Of a stretch of 7,619 nt of DNA, positions 7,068-7,619 are shown piece by piece; the first letter of the stretch is position 1, and the number at the start of each line of letters is the position of its first letter. Where the stretch lies: assembly GCA_023145575.1 (NCBI GenBank), contig JAGLDN010000188.1, positions 1 to 7,619 of the forward strand. Direction: 5' to 3'. The notes beneath the pieces are model-generated. The model ran no database searches, was not told the DNA's origin, and was given only the letters and a program-made list of their open reading frames with translations. The position numbers and the translations under genes are program-made. This DNA is from Psychromonas sp. Lineage in GTDB: Bacteria > Pseudomonadota > Gammaproteobacteria > Enterobacterales > Psychromonadaceae.

Positions 7068-7619
7068 TTATCGATCAAAACGCTCATCAGCAAAAGCATC
7101 AATATCGATGTTCTCATATAAAATCCCACCATCAACAGCGTAGTCCATAATTTGTTTTAGCCCTGCTTTATCAATATCTAAATTTTTATAATTAATAACA
7201 GAAAGCTTGGGATCTAAACTGGCAATAATAGCTTCTGATGTATGCGCTGGGATATATTTTTGTACAATTGCCACAATTTTATTAAGTTCAAGACCGCCAA
7301 CATTTCTTGCTTTTTCAATATCTTCCCCCCCAATTTTAATGTATTCCATCACTTCTCGCATCGCTTTATATTTTGTATTAAGAGCATGATTAGATCCAAT
7401 CGCTATGCACTCTATATGTCCATTTGGCCATGGCATGACATCTTTTGAATACCAGGCTATTTTTCCAAAACCACCGGTTTCAACTACATCCGCCCACGGT
7501 AATGATTGCTCAAATACAGCAGGGATTGAACGCGCACTTTGCCCCTTTATAAATGAAGACGCTTTTGGCGGTGCAACAGAAATAACTTGAACAACAGATG
7601 GGGAATACTCGTCAATTGA
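7068..7619 (-). CDS. Periplasmic ABC-type substrate-binding protein, C-terminal part (NitT/TauT or NMT1/THI5-like; partial)
   Basis: The frame is open from the right edge to TAA 7068-7070, giving 183 residues; the N-terminus and any signal peptide lie outside the window. An internal Met at 7436 is not the start, since homologous-looking sequence continues in frame through it. The layout resembles the C-terminal lobe of type-2 periplasmic binding proteins: a strand-helix segment with VISVAPPKASSF, then an SLPWADVVETGG segment, a central GHIECIAIGSNHAL segment, a helix with YKAMREVMEYIK, and a final helical part with LKQIMDYAVDGGIL. I assign it to the NitT/TauT/NMT1-like group from this overall pattern, not from a diagnostic motif. 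The substrate is unknown. No permease or ATPase gene lies between it and the kinase, so a role as a sensory partner is plausible. It may still serve a transporter encoded to the right of the window. Confidence 0.65.
   Translation of the reverse strand, partial: SIDEYSPSVVQVISVAPPKASSFIKGQSARSIPAVFEQSLPWADVVETGGFGKIAWYSKDVMPWPNGHIECIAIGSNHALNTKYKAMREVMEYIKIGGEDIEKARNVGGLELNKIVAIVQKYIPAHTSEAIIASLDPKLSVINYKNLDIDKAGLKQIMDYAVDGGILYENIDIDAFADERFDR

Noticed and set aside
7068..7436. A complete 122-residue gene starting at the ATG at 7436
   Set aside because: The frame is open to the window edge with coherent protein sequence before that Met, so this is the 3' part of a longer binding-protein gene.
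7207..7590. Plus-strand open frames of 60-68 codons opposite the binding-protein gene
   Set aside because: They are antisense to a clear coding region, have no ribosome sites I can see, and the proteins look like random hydrophobic translations.

Overview
The window is about 7.6 kb of AT-rich DNA with gammaproteobacterial gene content. It is almost wholly coding, and no gap between genes exceeds about 20 bases. The order rsxC(rnfC)-rsxD-rsxG-rsxE-nth is the classic gammaproteobacterial rnf/rsx operon tail. The low GC and the Asn/Lys/Ile-rich proteins suggest a marine, possibly cold-adapted genus such as Psychromonas, Moritella or Colwellia. The genus is inference only.

Plus strand, 1-3192: the 3' end of rnfC/rsxC, whose tail carries a striking in-frame hexanucleotide repeat, then complete rsxD, rsxG, rsxE and nth. 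Each gene starts within 3 bases of the previous stop or overlaps it, so this is one translationally coupled operon. RsxD and RsxG carry the threonines that bind FMN covalently in the Rnf complex. RsxE carries the two conserved membrane cysteines. Nth carries the catalytic Lys120 and Asp138 and a CX6CX2CX5C iron-sulfur loop. Rnf/Rsx is a membrane NADH:ferredoxin-type electron-transfer complex. In enteric bacteria the related Rsx complex keeps SoxR reduced.

Minus strand, 3204-7619 (transcribed right to left, convergent with nth): the 3' part of a periplasmic substrate-binding protein gene, running off the right edge, then a 1281-residue hybrid sensor histidine kinase. The kinase reads TM-dCache-TM-HAMP-PAS-GAF-HisKA-HATPase-REC-REC. 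The two genes are 18 bases apart and in the same reading frame, separated by two stop codons. This suggests a periplasmic binding protein that feeds a signal to the kinase, comparable in layout to LuxP/LuxQ. No transporter permease or ATPase gene is visible in the window.

No RNA genes, insertion sequences, CRISPR arrays or convincing terminators are visible. The least ordinary items are the two hexanucleotide-periodic coding repeats (an acidic RnfC tail and a basic kinase N-terminus) and the binding-protein/kinase pair.
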